A stretch of DNA of 64,000 bases from Paenibacillus sp. H1-7 (GCF_022354825.1 NZ_CP031168.1:3101501-3165500), one strand, 5' to 3'. Shown: positions 8,215 to 17,120, counted from the stretch's first letter. The notes: generated by a model not told the origin, from the sequence alone. Made by a program: numbers and translations.

Positions 8215-9061
8215 GTATGACCAGAGTAGGACTAGAGAGAGAATGGGTGTGGAGTGAAGGAGCGACCGCGTACGCCTTTAAAGCTCGTGTTCCGACCACG
8301 GCAAGCCTGCCATTCAAAGAAACAAGACTTCAACAGCGGCCGGGAATCCAACATCCAATTCCCTCCCCGCGCACGAACGTGTATGGTACACCGAGGAAGT
8401 TGAGCAGCGTTCAGCCTGTTGATAAACCTGGTTTGCCCAAACAAGCGTTGCCCAAGTTGGAACGGACCGTAGATCCGTTATTTTACCCAAAATGGCTTTG
8501 TATGCAGGGTGATCGGACTACAGATCCCTTATTTCACGAAAATACACCTATTTTTCAGGTAAAATTAGCAAATAACGGACTCTCGGTCCGATCGCACTCC
8601 AAACGCAGCATCATTTCAGGAAATAGCGGAACTCCTGTCCGATCGATCCTCGTAAGGCCTGACTGGAGGGCGTCCCCGCCACCACCAAACTGAAGATGCA
8701 TCAAAGCTCGCTCGAGTACCTTTGGTATCTCAACAAGTTCGACGCCGCAAAGCGTTGTTCTCACCACATAGGAAAGTTTAAGACCGGTAAAGCGATAAAG
8801 TGCATCAAAGATCTTTCCTATTGGCGATAAAACCTACCATTGACCGCGGCCGCTCATCTTTGAAAGGCCTCGATAGCGGTTTTCTCATATTCGGCAAAAT
8901 GGTTCCGATAGTTAGAAGGATGTTCTTAATCTGATAAGACGGCCGGATCGATACCCGTTAGTATGATACATGTAGATGTACCGATAGCGAAGCGACGTTT
9001 CGCTACTGCAACTTAACCACTTAACCACTAAACCACGTACTAAGGAGAGGGGACTGCTGCA
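8215..9061 (+). other. Long intergenic region without a convincing gene
   Basis: Between the ara terminator and the next operon I see no supportable gene. The region holds the four-unit palindromic repeat at 8462-8645 (own entry). A 7-bp hairpin, TAGCGAA/TTCGCTA, lies at 8985-9005. A short direct repeat, ACTTAACCACTTAACCACTAAACC-like, sits around 9010-9035 just before the ribosome site of the next gene. An open frame through 8217-8693 exists, but it runs across the repeat and has no ribosome site or family resemblance. Confidence 0.6.
8462..8645. repeat. Dispersed four-unit palindromic repeat, copy 1
   Basis: Four ~20-25 bp units in a fixed arrangement. Two are forward (CGGACCGTAGATCCGTTATTT at 8463 and a variant at 8514). 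Two are inverted (AAATAACGGACTCTCGGTCCG at 8570 and AAATAGCGGAACTCCTGTCCG at 8620). A second copy at 27983-28167 keeps the same order and spacing, e.g. 51 bp between the first two units in both. The forward and inverted units can pair into long hairpins. This resembles a non-autonomous, REP/MITE-like intergenic element; no transposase is present. Confidence 0.8.
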
Positions 9062-10237
9062 ATGGCTGTACAAAATATCGGAATTATTATGAATGGGGTA
9101 ACAGGTCGTATGGGAACGAATCAGCACTTGATTCGATCCATCATCGCTATTCGCAAACAAGGCGGCGTTTCTCTGCCGAACGGAGACGTCATTATGCCCG
9201 ATCCTATCTTGGTAGGACGTCAGGAACATAAATTGAAAGCGCTGGCAGAAGCTCACGGCCTAACTCGCTGGAGCACCGATCTGGACAGCTGCTTGGCTGA
9301 CCCGAGCAATGTCATTTATTTCGATTCGCAGACAACGGTTCACCGTGCGGAGAGCATCCGTAAAGCGATTAAAGCAGGCAAGCATATTTATTGCGAAAAG
9401 CCGACCGCTACGAACCTTGAGGAGTCGCTGGAGCTGGCAAGTCTTGTCCGTGCAGCGAATCTGAAGAACGGTGTCGTTCAGGATAAATTGTTTTTACCTG
9501 GCTTGCTCAAGCTCAAAAGACTGGTGGATTCCGGATATTTCGGCAAAATTTTGTCCGTACGGATGGAATTCGGCTACTGGGTATTCGAAGGAAACTGGCA
9601 GCAAGCTCAGCGTCCGTCGTGGAACTACCGCAAAGAAGACGGCGGCGGCATCATTGTCGATATGTTCGCGCATTGGAGATATGTGCTGGATAATCTGTTC
9701 GGCGAAGTTCGCTCGGTGTCTTGCTTGGGCGTGACCCACATTGATGAGCGTGTCGATGAGCAGGGCAATACGTACAAATGTACGGCAGACGACGCTGCTT
9801 ATGCTACGTTCGAGCTGGAAGGCGGCATTGTGGTGCAAGCTAACTCCTCATGGGCCGTCCGCGTCAACCGCGACGACTTGCTGACAATTCAAGTCGACGG
9901 TACGGAAGGAAGCGCGGTAGCGGGCTTGCGCGATTGCAAAGTGCAGCATCGTGTCAATACGCCGAAGCCGGTATGGAATCCGGATATTCCGAATCCGTTC
10001 GCTTTCGAGGAGCAATGGCAGGAAGTACCGGATAATCAGCTGTTCGATAACGGATTTAAAGTGCAATGGGAGCTGTTCTTGAAGCACGTAGTCATCGACA
10101 CGCCGTTCCCATGGGATTTGCTCGAAGGAGCAAAAGGAACTCAATTGTCGGAGTTGGGCTTGCGTTCGTGGGAAGAAAGACGTTGGCTGGAAGTGCCTGA
10201 GCTGAAGATCAGCGAATTGGCTTCGACCAAAGGGTAG
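9062..10237 (+). CDS. Gfo/Idh/MocA-family oxidoreductase
   Basis: A 391-residue NAD(P)-dependent dehydrogenase-like protein. The N-terminal Rossmann region (GVTGRMGTNQHL) is followed by the family's CEKPTA active-site motif near residue 113 and an alpha/beta C-terminal domain. Such enzymes oxidise hydroxyl groups of sugars or cyclitols. The longer-than-usual nucleotide-binding loop (GIIMNGVTGRMGTNQHL) marks the subgroup that travels with DUF993 proteins. It is the first gene of a cassette with 10250 and 11512. AAGGAGAGGGG precedes ATG 9062. The substrate cannot be read from the sequence. Confidence 0.9.
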   Translation: MAVQNIGIIMNGVTGRMGTNQHLIRSIIAIRKQGGVSLPNGDVIMPDPILVGRQEHKLKALAEAHGLTRWSTDLDSCLADPSNVIYFDSQTTVHRAESIRKAIKAGKHIYCEKPTATNLEESLELASLVRAANLKNGVVQDKLFLPGLLKLKRLVDSGYFGKILSVRMEFGYWVFEGNWQQAQRPSWNYRKEDGGGIIVDMFAHWRYVLDNLFGEVRSVSCLGVTHIDERVDEQGNTYKCTADDAAYATFELEGGIVVQANSSWAVRVNRDDLLTIQVDGTEGSAVAGLRDCKVQHRVNTPKPVWNPDIPNPFAFEEQWQEVPDNQLFDNGFKVQWELFLKHVVIDTPFPWDLLEGAKGTQLSELGLRSWEERRWLEVPELKISELASTKG

Positions 10238-10249
10238 GAGGGAAATTCC

Positions 10250-11413
10250 ATGAGTCGGGAATTACGTCTCCCCCAAGCGGGGGGCTCGCTATATTCGTAT
10301 ACACCGGGACAATCGGCAGTCATTGAGCTGCCGAAAGGTCCGCTGAAAAGCCGGATCGCCTTCTCGGCGGCGCATGTCGTGTGCGATCCGTTCGCGGACG
10401 CAGACCCGTTGACGAACGCGCAAATCGATTGGGACGGAACGCTTGCTTACCGCCGTCACTTGTGGTCGCTAGGCCTAGCCGTGGCGGAGGCCATGGATAC
10501 GGCGCAGCGCGGTATGGGGCTGGATTGGATCCGGGCCCAGGAGCTGATCCGCCGTTCCATCGCCGAAGCGAAATCGGTCGGCGGAAAAATCGCATCCGGT
10601 GCAGGAACGGATCATCTGGCTCCCGGACCTCATGTGACACTGGAGCAAGTGGAGCAGGCCTACGAGGAGCAAGTATCCTTCGTGGAAGGCCATGGCGGCC
10701 AGGTCATCTTGATGGCGAGCCGCGCACTGGCTGCATGCGCCAAGGGACCCGAGGACTACGAACGGGTATACGGACGCATCTTGAGTCAAGTGTCGCAGCC
10801 GGTCATTCTGCATTGGCTCGGCGATATGTTCGATCCCGCTCTTGCCGGTTACTGGGGAGAAAAGGATTTGGATGCGGCAATGGATGTATGCCTCCGCGTA
10901 ATCCGTAACCATGCGGACAAAGTGGACGGCATCAAAATATCGCTGCTCGATGACGAGAAGGAAATCAGGATGCGCCGTCTGCTGCCGGAATCGGTGAAAA
11001 TGTACACCGGGGACGATTTCAACTATCCGTCCTTGATCCGAGGCGACGAGCAAGGATACAGCCACGCTCTGCTCGGTATTTTCGACGCTATCGCACCTGC
11101 GGCTGCTGCTGCGATTCATGCGTTGGATGCCGGAGACGAGGCTCGCTACAACGAGCTGCTGGAGCCGACCGTAGCCCTTTCGCGTCATATTTTCCAAAAG
11201 CCTACGTACGCCTATAAAACAGGGATCGTCTTCATGGCTTATTTGAACGGTCACCAAAATCATTTCCGCATGATCGGCGGGGCGGAAGGCTCCAGATCGA
11301 TTGTCCACTTGTCCGAGCTGTTTGTGCTGGCGGACAAGGCGGGCTTGCTCGTCAATCCGGATTTGGCGGTACAACGGATGCGGCATGTTTTGACATTAGC
11401 CGGAGTTCAATAA
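10250..11413 (+). CDS. DUF993 protein, dihydrodipicolinate synthase/aldolase-like
   Basis: A 387-residue protein of the DUF993 family, related to the DHDPS/N-acetylneuraminate lyase class I aldolase TIM barrels. The stretch DGIKISLLDDE near residue 225 has the position and context expected for the Schiff-base lysine (GIKIS). MYTGDDFNYPSLIRGDEQGYS follows, where an aldolase would bind substrate. It starts 12 bp after the oxidoreductase with GGAGGG upstream. The family has no established reaction known to me; from the neighbours, cleavage of a keto-sugar acid is a reasonable guess. Confidence 0.82.
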   Translation: MSRELRLPQAGGSLYSYTPGQSAVIELPKGPLKSRIAFSAAHVVCDPFADADPLTNAQIDWDGTLAYRRHLWSLGLAVAEAMDTAQRGMGLDWIRAQELIRRSIAEAKSVGGKIASGAGTDHLAPGPHVTLEQVEQAYEEQVSFVEGHGGQVILMASRALAACAKGPEDYERVYGRILSQVSQPVILHWLGDMFDPALAGYWGEKDLDAAMDVCLRVIRNHADKVDGIKISLLDDEKEIRMRRLLPESVKMYTGDDFNYPSLIRGDEQGYSHALLGIFDAIAPAAAAAIHALDAGDEARYNELLEPTVALSRHIFQKPTYAYKTGIVFMAYLNGHQNHFRMIGGAEGSRSIVHLSELFVLADKAGLLVNPDLAVQRMRHVLTLAGVQ

Positions 11414-11476
11414 AATGCAGCATGTTCTAAGAGCCTGACAGGCAACTGTTGGGCTTCTCTTTCAACTTGCAATATG

Positions 11477-11506
11477 AAAGTTTCCCAAAGCAAACTTTTA
11501 GGAGGA
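11477..11506 (+). promoter_or_regulatory. Hairpin abutting the Shine-Dalgarno of the isomerase gene
   Basis: AAAGTTT (11477-11483) and AAACTTT (11492-11498) flank an 8-base loop, and TAGGAGG follows after one base. The layout matches the hairpin-plus-SD elements before accC, nusB, comB and asp23, although the spacer is not the conserved one. It may modulate translation of the third gene of the cassette. Confidence 0.5.
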
Positions 11507-11511
11507 TACGA

Positions 11512-12333
11512 ATGGAAGCGCTGAAAAATATAGACCGGTTAAGCTTAAACCAAATTACTACGGACCGTTGGAGTCTGCGCGAAGCGGTGGAAGGCTGCGT
11601 GCGCGCGGAAATCCCTTGGATCGCACTATGGCGCCACAAAATCGCCGAAACGGGATTGGCGGAGAGCAAACGATTGGTTAAAGACGCCGGATTGCAAGTA
11701 TCCAGCGTTTGCCGTGGCGGCATGTTTCCGGCGGCTACCGCAGCGGAGCGTCAAGTCCGAATCGACGATAACCGACGTGCCATCGAGGAAGCGGCGGAGC
11801 TTGGAGCCGATACGCTGGTGCTCGTATGCGGCCCGGCACCGGATAAGGATATTGCGGCAGCAAGACAAATGGTCGAAGACGGGATCGAGCAGCTGGTTCC
11901 TTATGCGCAGTCCTGCGGAGTGAAGCTTGGCATCGAGCCTCTGCACCCGATGTACGCTGCCGAGCGCTCGGTCATTAACACATTGGCGCAAGCGAATACG
12001 ATCGCCGAGAAGTATACACCGGAGCAGGTAGGCGTCGTTGTCGATGTGTTCCACGTCTGGTGGGACCCGCAATTGTACGAACAAATTTCCCGCGCCAGCG
12101 GACGCATCCTGGGCTTCCACGTGTCGGACTGGATTGTTCCTACGCCTGACCTGCTGATGGGCCGGGGAATGATGGGGGACGGCGTCATCGATATGCGCCG
12201 CATTCGTTATGCGGTAGAAGCCGCCGGCTACAACGGGCCGATCGAAGTGGAAATTTTCAACCGGGCTATTTGGGATATGCAGGGTGACGATGCGCTCGCC
12301 TTAACGAAGGAGCGTTACTTGCAGCACGTATAA
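11512..12333 (+). CDS. Sugar phosphate isomerase/epimerase (xylose isomerase-like TIM barrel)
   Basis: A 273-residue AP-endonuclease-2-type TIM barrel. Metal-ligand contexts are LGIEPLHPMY (Glu), VVVDVFHVWWDP (Asp and His), GFHVSDW (His-x-x-Asp) and PIEVEIFN (Glu). These are typical of IolE/hydroxypyruvate isomerase/tagatose epimerase relatives. The ATG at 11512 sits 5 bases after AGGAGG; the frame stays open upstream to 11449 without a better start. It is the third gene of the Gfo/Idh-DUF993 cassette and presumably acts on the same sugar-derived compound. The exact reaction is not determinable. Confidence 0.88.
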   Translation: MEALKNIDRLSLNQITTDRWSLREAVEGCVRAEIPWIALWRHKIAETGLAESKRLVKDAGLQVSSVCRGGMFPAATAAERQVRIDDNRRAIEEAAELGADTLVLVCGPAPDKDIAAARQMVEDGIEQLVPYAQSCGVKLGIEPLHPMYAAERSVINTLAQANTIAEKYTPEQVGVVVDVFHVWWDPQLYEQISRASGRILGFHVSDWIVPTPDLLMGRGMMGDGVIDMRRIRYAVEAAGYNGPIEVEIFNRAIWDMQGDDALALTKERYLQHV

Positions 12334-12398
12334 TTTTCATTTGTTCCGCAAGGCAACCGGATTCTCATTTTTCCCTATCGAAGGCGGTGTCCTGACTG

Positions 12399-12551
12399 AT
12401 GGATACGGATTTTGTATGCCAATATTATTGGCCCCATGATAGTGTGAAAGACGAAGGCGGCGACCGGAAGAAGCGGGAGCGTCCACCCCGCAGCTGGTTG
12501 TCCAAGCTGTTCAAGAGAAATGCACGGCCAAGCTTGAGAAGAGTGAAATAA
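12399..12551 (+). CDS. Small basic protein of unknown function (50 aa)
   Basis: ATG 12399 opens a 50-codon frame ending at TAA 12549-12551, with AAGGCGGTG 8 bases upstream. The product begins MDTDFVCQYYWPHD and ends in an arginine/lysine-rich, amphipathic tail (SWLSKLFKRNARPSLRRVK). Codon choice resembles the neighbours. It follows the catabolic cassette by 65 bp and could be cotranscribed. I do not recognise it, and it could be a chance frame. Confidence 0.45.
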   Translation: MDTDFVCQYYWPHDSVKDEGGDRKKRERPPRSWLSKLFKRNARPSLRRVK

Positions 12552-12564
12552 TAGAGTCGGATTG

Positions 12565-12602
12565 AGCCCTCTGCCGTTTCTTCGGTTAGGGGGATTTTTC
12601 TA
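12565..12602 (+). terminator. Possible terminator before the AraC-type gene
   Basis: CCCTCTGCCG and CGGTTAGGGG form an imperfect stem around TTTCTT, and GGATTTTTC follows. The stem is weak in the middle, so this is tentative. Confidence 0.4.
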
Positions 12603-12734
12603 TGGGATCGTACGAGATGGAAAATTACCGGCTCGGCTTGTTGATGTTGGCCAAAAACGGTAAAATAGGAAGAACAAACGGCCGGGCCTGCGGGTTGCCG
12701 GTTGGTTGAATACGCTCTCAAGGCGGGCAGGACA

Positions 12735-13541
12735 ATGAGTGGAATTCATTTATACGAAAGCAAACATCAAGAAAGCTATGAAGTGAAAATCCATCATCAC
12801 TCCAATGTGCAAATTTTGTATGCGATTGAAGGGCACGGCACCGTGCTGCTGGAGGGGCAACAGTATGATTTCGAGCAGGATAACGCAGCCTTCATCGTGC
12901 CTTATTCCGAGCATGCGGTCTCGTCGGATTCGAACTTGACCTTGCTGGTGCTCGCTTTTGACGAATTTGCCGGGAGCAGGGATGTGCATCCGGACTGGAA
13001 GCCGTACTTGTTCACTAGCTCCGAGCTGTTGAAGCTGAATGCTTTCCAAGCGAGTGAAATGAGGCTGCTGCTCCGGAAGCTGCTCTTCGAGCAAAAGCAG
13101 TCCGATCCGCTAAGCGGATGGGCGATGCACAATTTGCTGCAGGATATTTATTTGCTCATGGTTAGGGCGCGGGAGACGAAGCCGGTTCAGGATGCCAATG
13201 GCCTGAGAGCCGAGCGGATACGCAATTATATAGATTTGCACTACTACGAGTCGATAACCTCGGAGGAGTTGTCGTCCAAGCTAGGCATCAGCATCCGGCA
13301 GATGAATAAAATTTTCAAAAAAGAATATCAAATGACTCCGATGCAATATTTGACGGAGGTACGGATGGGGCTCGCCCAGAAGCTGCTTGCCGAATCGGAT
13401 AAAGATATCGTGTCGATCTGCTTTGAGGTCGGATATGAATCGCTGCCGACGTTTTACCGGACCTTCAAGCTGGTCTTGAATATGTCGCCGAACAAGTACA
13501 GGCAGCAGCATCAGGCAGTGGATCAGCCCTATTCCGGATAG
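12735..13541 (+). CDS. AraC-family transcriptional regulator
   Basis: A 268-residue regulator. The N-terminal cupin sensor (residues ~1-140) contains HHHSNVQILYAIEGHGTV. Two helix-turn-helix motifs lie at the C-terminus: ITSEELSSKLGISIRQMNKIFKKE and DIVSICFEVGYESLPTFYRTFK, with the usual P-N-KYR end. It lies between the DUF993 cassette and a sugar ABC importer in the same direction and is the obvious candidate local regulator of either. ATG 12735 is preferred; a TTG at 12702 in frame has no ribosome site. Confidence 0.88.
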   Translation: MSGIHLYESKHQESYEVKIHHHSNVQILYAIEGHGTVLLEGQQYDFEQDNAAFIVPYSEHAVSSDSNLTLLVLAFDEFAGSRDVHPDWKPYLFTSSELLKLNAFQASEMRLLLRKLLFEQKQSDPLSGWAMHNLLQDIYLLMVRARETKPVQDANGLRAERIRNYIDLHYYESITSEELSSKLGISIRQMNKIFKKEYQMTPMQYLTEVRMGLAQKLLAESDKDIVSICFEVGYESLPTFYRTFKLVLNMSPNKYRQQHQAVDQPYSG

Positions 13542-13596
13542 GATCAAAAAAAAGACTTTACCGTTACCGCAGCATATGGTTATAATAATATCAGGA

Positions 13597-13611
13597 ATGG
13601 AATCGCTTACA
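13597..13611 (+). promoter_or_regulatory. Catabolite-responsive element (cre) upstream of the sugar importer
   Basis: ATGGAATCGCTTACA matches the CcpA-site consensus WTGNAANCGNWNNCW at every defined position. It lies about 50 bp upstream of the -35 box of the importer promoter. Glucose repression or activation through CcpA is likely. Confidence 0.7.
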
Positions 13612-13659
13612 AAAAACACTTTTGGTACAAAATGGTTTTTCCCAGTCTTAAACAAAGTG

Positions 13660-13689
13660 TTGACGACATGTTAGAAGCGATGCTATAGT
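13660..13689 (+). promoter_or_regulatory. Sigma-A promoter of the sugar ABC importer
   Basis: TTGACG (13660-13665) and TATAGT (13684-13689) are separated by 18 bp, 157 bp upstream of the binding-protein start. Confidence 0.75.
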
Positions 13690-13846
13690 GTAAACAACAA
13701 TTGAAAACTTTCATCACATAACGTGTTACCTTAAGAGGGCATTAGTTATGGGGAACGAGCATTTTCCCTGTAACTATGCCCTTTTTTGCTTGTCCGATGG
13801 AAGGTTTCGTTGCACATTTACCAAGAAAAAGGGAGCGAAGACGTCC

Positions 13847-15220
13847 ATGAAATGGAAAAAATGGTTGAACATCGCACTGGTTAGTACATTTGCTTTATCT
13901 GCCGCAGGCTGTGGAGCACCCGCATCACAACAGGGGGGCACGGATGCCAAATCGGGAGCGGATTCCAAGCCGGCACCAGCAGCAGCGACCGGAACAACCT
14001 CATCAACGGGCGGCAAATTGACCGGCGAGCTGGAGGTGCAATACTTCGTAGGCGGTTACGGCGATGCCTGGTGGAAAGAGATGATCGGCGAGTTTCAGAA
14101 AAAGTACCCCGATTTGAAAATCAAAGAGTCGGCCGGCGCCAAAATCAACGACCAGATGAAGCCGCGATGGATTCAGGGCAATCCTCCTGACTTTGTATAC
14201 ATTGACGGAGCCGGGGCTAACGCCAGGCAGATGGTCAAGGACGACCAATTGATGGACATCACGGACTGGGTGAAGGATGCCAAGAACGCCGACGGGGAAA
14301 AAATTCTCGATCTGCTGATTTCCAAGCCGGAAGAATACGTTGCAGGTAAAAATCATACGCTTCCGCTCGTATTCGGTTCGTGGGGCACGTTCTACGACAA
14401 AGCCATGTTCACGAAAAATAATTGGGAGGAGCCTAAGGATTTCGCCGGGTTCCTTGCGGTCGCAGACAAAATCAAGGCTTCCGGCACCAGCCCTTATATT
14501 CACACGGGAGTATATCCTTACTACATCGCAGGAGGACTTCTGGACTCTGCAACGGTGTCCGCCAACAAGGACGACGCTTCAATTCTGAAAAAGGTAGCGG
14601 CTCTGGAGCCGGGTATTTTCAAAAGCGAGCCGGTTATGAAAGCGTTGGATAAAATCGTCCAGCTGAGAGATAAAGGATTCATCGATGCGGGCTCGGTATC
14701 CCTCAACCACACAGACTCCCAGTCGCTATGGCTGCAGCATAAGGCGGCGTTTATCCCGAACGGGCTGTGGCTGGAAAACGAAATGAAGAAGGACATTCCT
14801 CAAGGCTTCGATTTTGGTTTTGTTCCTTCCATCGCGCAGGATAAAGGCGGCAAATACGTAGCTATTCCTTACACAAGCACCATTGCCGTAGCCAAAAAGG
14901 CGAAAAACCCGGAAGCGGCCAAAGCGTTCATCCAATTCCTGTTCACCAAGCAGCACGCCGTTCGCTGGGCTGAACTCACTGGGGCATTGATGAATGTCAA
15001 AGCGGATCTGGAATCGTCCAAAGCAAGCAACGTCGTTAAATCGGCGATGAAATATTACAATTCGTCTAACACGGTAGTGGCTCCTGAGGTCGTACTGCCG
15101 GCAGATGTGGAGAAAGCGCGCAACGACGCCATCGTTGCACTGACGACAGGCAAGATCACTCCTGCGGAATGGGCGGATCGTATGGAGAAGGCGGCTGAAA
15201 AAGCCCGCGGCAGCAAGTAA
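13847..15220 (+). CDS. Sugar ABC transporter, extracellular binding lipoprotein
   Basis: A 457-residue family-1 solute-binding protein. The signal peptide MKWKKWLNIALVSTFALS ends in the lipobox SAAGC, followed by a Ser/Ala/Thr/Gly-rich linker and the mature domain from ~60. That domain has the carbohydrate-binder pattern (FQKKYPDLKIK, NPPDFVYIDG, later NPEAAKAFIQFLFT). It captures an oligosaccharide or amino-sugar outside the membrane for the two permeases downstream. ATG 13847 with GGGAGCG upstream fits the signal peptide; the frame extends further upstream to 13748 without a signal. The cre site suggests catabolite control. Confidence 0.92.
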   Translation: MKWKKWLNIALVSTFALSAAGCGAPASQQGGTDAKSGADSKPAPAAATGTTSSTGGKLTGELEVQYFVGGYGDAWWKEMIGEFQKKYPDLKIKESAGAKINDQMKPRWIQGNPPDFVYIDGAGANARQMVKDDQLMDITDWVKDAKNADGEKILDLLISKPEEYVAGKNHTLPLVFGSWGTFYDKAMFTKNNWEEPKDFAGFLAVADKIKASGTSPYIHTGVYPYYIAGGLLDSATVSANKDDASILKKVAALEPGIFKSEPVMKALDKIVQLRDKGFIDAGSVSLNHTDSQSLWLQHKAAFIPNGLWLENEMKKDIPQGFDFGFVPSIAQDKGGKYVAIPYTSTIAVAKKAKNPEAAKAFIQFLFTKQHAVRWAELTGALMNVKADLESSKASNVVKSAMKYYNSSNTVVAPEVVLPADVEKARNDAIVALTTGKITPAEWADRMEKAAEKARGSK

Positions 15221-15311
15221 TCATTATTGCCCCACAACATGGTGAAGGCGGGGAGCGGAAGCTTCGCTGCCTTCCCATCCGCTTAATCCGAAGAAAAGGC
15301 GGGTTCAACCC

Positions 15312-16205
15312 ATGAGCGCCAATATGAAACGGCTAATGTTCATCGTGTCTTTTATCGTTCCGACGTTCCTTCTGTTCTGCTTGTTTACGGTCTATCCGAT
15401 CTTAAAAGGGATTTATATCAGTTTGTTCGATTGGTCCGGAAGCTCCGAGCATATGGACTTCATAGGCTTGCAAAATTTCCGCGAAATGATTAGCGATCCG
15501 GTAATCCGCACGGCGATCTACAACGACTATTTCCTTGTATTTTGGAAAGTAATCGGCATTATGCTGCTGGCAACGCTGTTTGCCGTAGCATTAACCCGCT
15601 TTCATATGAAGAAAGCCGCGTTTTTCCGCGTCGTCTTTTTCTTCCCGAATGTCATTTCCGTTGTCGTCATCGGGGTGCTGTGGCGTTACGTTTACAACCC
15701 TAATTTGGGGTTCTTGAATTCATTCCTCTCTTTATTCACTGACGAACCGGTCAAGACGCCATGGCTTGGAGACGAAAAGCTGGCGATGTGGTCCTTGCTT
15801 CCGCCGTCCATTTGGGCCGGCATCGGCTTTTATATGATCTTGCTTATTGCGGCCATATTAAGCATCTCCGATTCGCTGTACGAAGCGGCTGAAATCGACG
15901 GCGCAACGCAATGGAAGCAGTTCTGGCAAATTACGCTTCCGCTCATTTGGGAGCAGATGAAGGTGTCCATTTTGTCGATCGTTATGACCACCCTGAACGG
16001 TTCCTTCATTATTGTTACGATTATGACGGAGGGCGGGCCGGACAACGCCACGCAGGTTATGGGCTCCTATTTGTACCAAATGGGATTCAAGCAATTCCAT
16101 ATGGGGTATGCCGCCGCAATCGGCGTGCTCATACTGGTCTTATCTCTCATCACTACAGCGGCATTGCAGCGATTAATGAAGCGGGAAGTCATTGAAATTT
16201 CTTAA
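15312..16205 (+). CDS. Sugar ABC transporter permease (MalF type)
   Basis: A 297-residue inner-membrane permease with six predicted helices, beginning with FIVSFIVPTFLLFCLFTVYP. The EAA cytoplasmic loop that contacts the ATPase is LYEAAEIDGATQWKQFWQITLP (near residues 195-217). It pairs with the 16227 product to form the channel for the 13847 binding protein. No ATPase gene is in the operon, so a shared MsmX-type ATPase encoded elsewhere is expected. Confidence 0.92.
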   Translation: MSANMKRLMFIVSFIVPTFLLFCLFTVYPILKGIYISLFDWSGSSEHMDFIGLQNFREMISDPVIRTAIYNDYFLVFWKVIGIMLLATLFAVALTRFHMKKAAFFRVVFFFPNVISVVVIGVLWRYVYNPNLGFLNSFLSLFTDEPVKTPWLGDEKLAMWSLLPPSIWAGIGFYMILLIAAILSISDSLYEAAEIDGATQWKQFWQITLPLIWEQMKVSILSIVMTTLNGSFIIVTIMTEGGPDNATQVMGSYLYQMGFKQFHMGYAAAIGVLILVLSLITTAALQRLMKREVIEIS

Positions 16206-16226
16206 GAGAAAGGGGAGGGGGGCAAC

Positions 16227-17072
16227 ATGAAAACCGGTATAGCCAATCCGTTTCTGGGCTTTTGCATAAGACTTCTATTGCTGCTCTGGACCCTGTGCGT
16301 GCTGTATCCGCTGGTTTGGACGGTTCTCGGGGCGGTTAAGGACAATGCGCAGTTTATGCAGGGAAAGCCTTGGGATCTCCCGCAGATACCCTTATTATGG
16401 TCCAACTATTCTTATGTATGGGATAAATATCATATCGGAGGCTATTTTCTGAACTCGTTGACCGTAACGGTTGTCAGCACAGCGCTGGCGGCGTTATTGT
16501 CCGCTACGTCGGCTTATGTTTTGGCTCGATTTACTTTCAGAGGCAGCGGTCTGCTCTATACGATCTACATCGCATCCATGATGATTCCGATGATCTTAGG
16601 GTTAATTCCTCTGTTCTTTCTATTAAATGATATGCATTTGATCAACAGCCATTTCGGGCTGAGCCTAGTTTACGGAATCGGGGCCTTGCCATTCGGTGTG
16701 TTCGTGCTGGTCGGCTTTTTCAAGTCGCTGCCCAAAGAAATGGAAGAAGCCGCATCGATGGACGGAGCAAGCCATTACCGGACTTTTTTTCAAATTATGC
16801 TCCCGCTCGCGCGTCCCGGTATTGTTTCGGTCAGTATCATGAACGTACTGAATATATGGAATGAATATATTATGGGGACCGTGTTCCTGAACGATCCATC
16901 CAAGTATACCGTGCCTGTAGGCATCGCGATTATGCAGGGGGAGATGCAATACCGTACGGAGTGGGGGCCGTTGTTTGCGGCGCTGCTTATCTCGATGGTT
17001 CCGGTGCTGTTGTTTTATGTACTATTTCAAAAGCAAATTGCAGGGGGAATTACTGCCGGCGCGGTAAAATGA
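16227..17072 (+). CDS. Sugar ABC transporter permease (MalG type)
   Basis: A 281-residue permease with six helices. Its EAA loop is MEEAASMDGASHYRTFFQIMLP (near 172-193), and the end FYVLFQKQIAGGITAGAVK is typical of the MalG side. It follows the MalF-type gene by 21 bp with GGGGAGGGG as ribosome site. It is the last gene of the importer operon before a terminator. The substrate is unknown. Confidence 0.92.
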   Translation: MKTGIANPFLGFCIRLLLLLWTLCVLYPLVWTVLGAVKDNAQFMQGKPWDLPQIPLLWSNYSYVWDKYHIGGYFLNSLTVTVVSTALAALLSATSAYVLARFTFRGSGLLYTIYIASMMIPMILGLIPLFFLLNDMHLINSHFGLSLVYGIGALPFGVFVLVGFFKSLPKEMEEAASMDGASHYRTFFQIMLPLARPGIVSVSIMNVLNIWNEYIMGTVFLNDPSKYTVPVGIAIMQGEMQYRTEWGPLFAALLISMVPVLLFYVLFQKQIAGGITAGAVK

Positions 17073-17096
17073 CATTGTATATCTATAGTGAAGGAG

Positions 17097-17120
17097 CGGG
17101 ACATGAGTCCCGTCTTTTTC
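17097..17120 (+). terminator. Terminator of the sugar importer operon
   Basis: CGGGAC-ATGA-GTCCCG stem with CTTTTTCC after it, 24 bp after the last permease gene. Confidence 0.8.

Noticed and set aside
8217-8693. 158-codon open frame across the intergenic repeat
   Set aside because: It spans the dispersed repeat, whose second copy also gives a similar-looking short frame (27981-28166). No ribosome site, and the similarity is explained by the DNA repeat.
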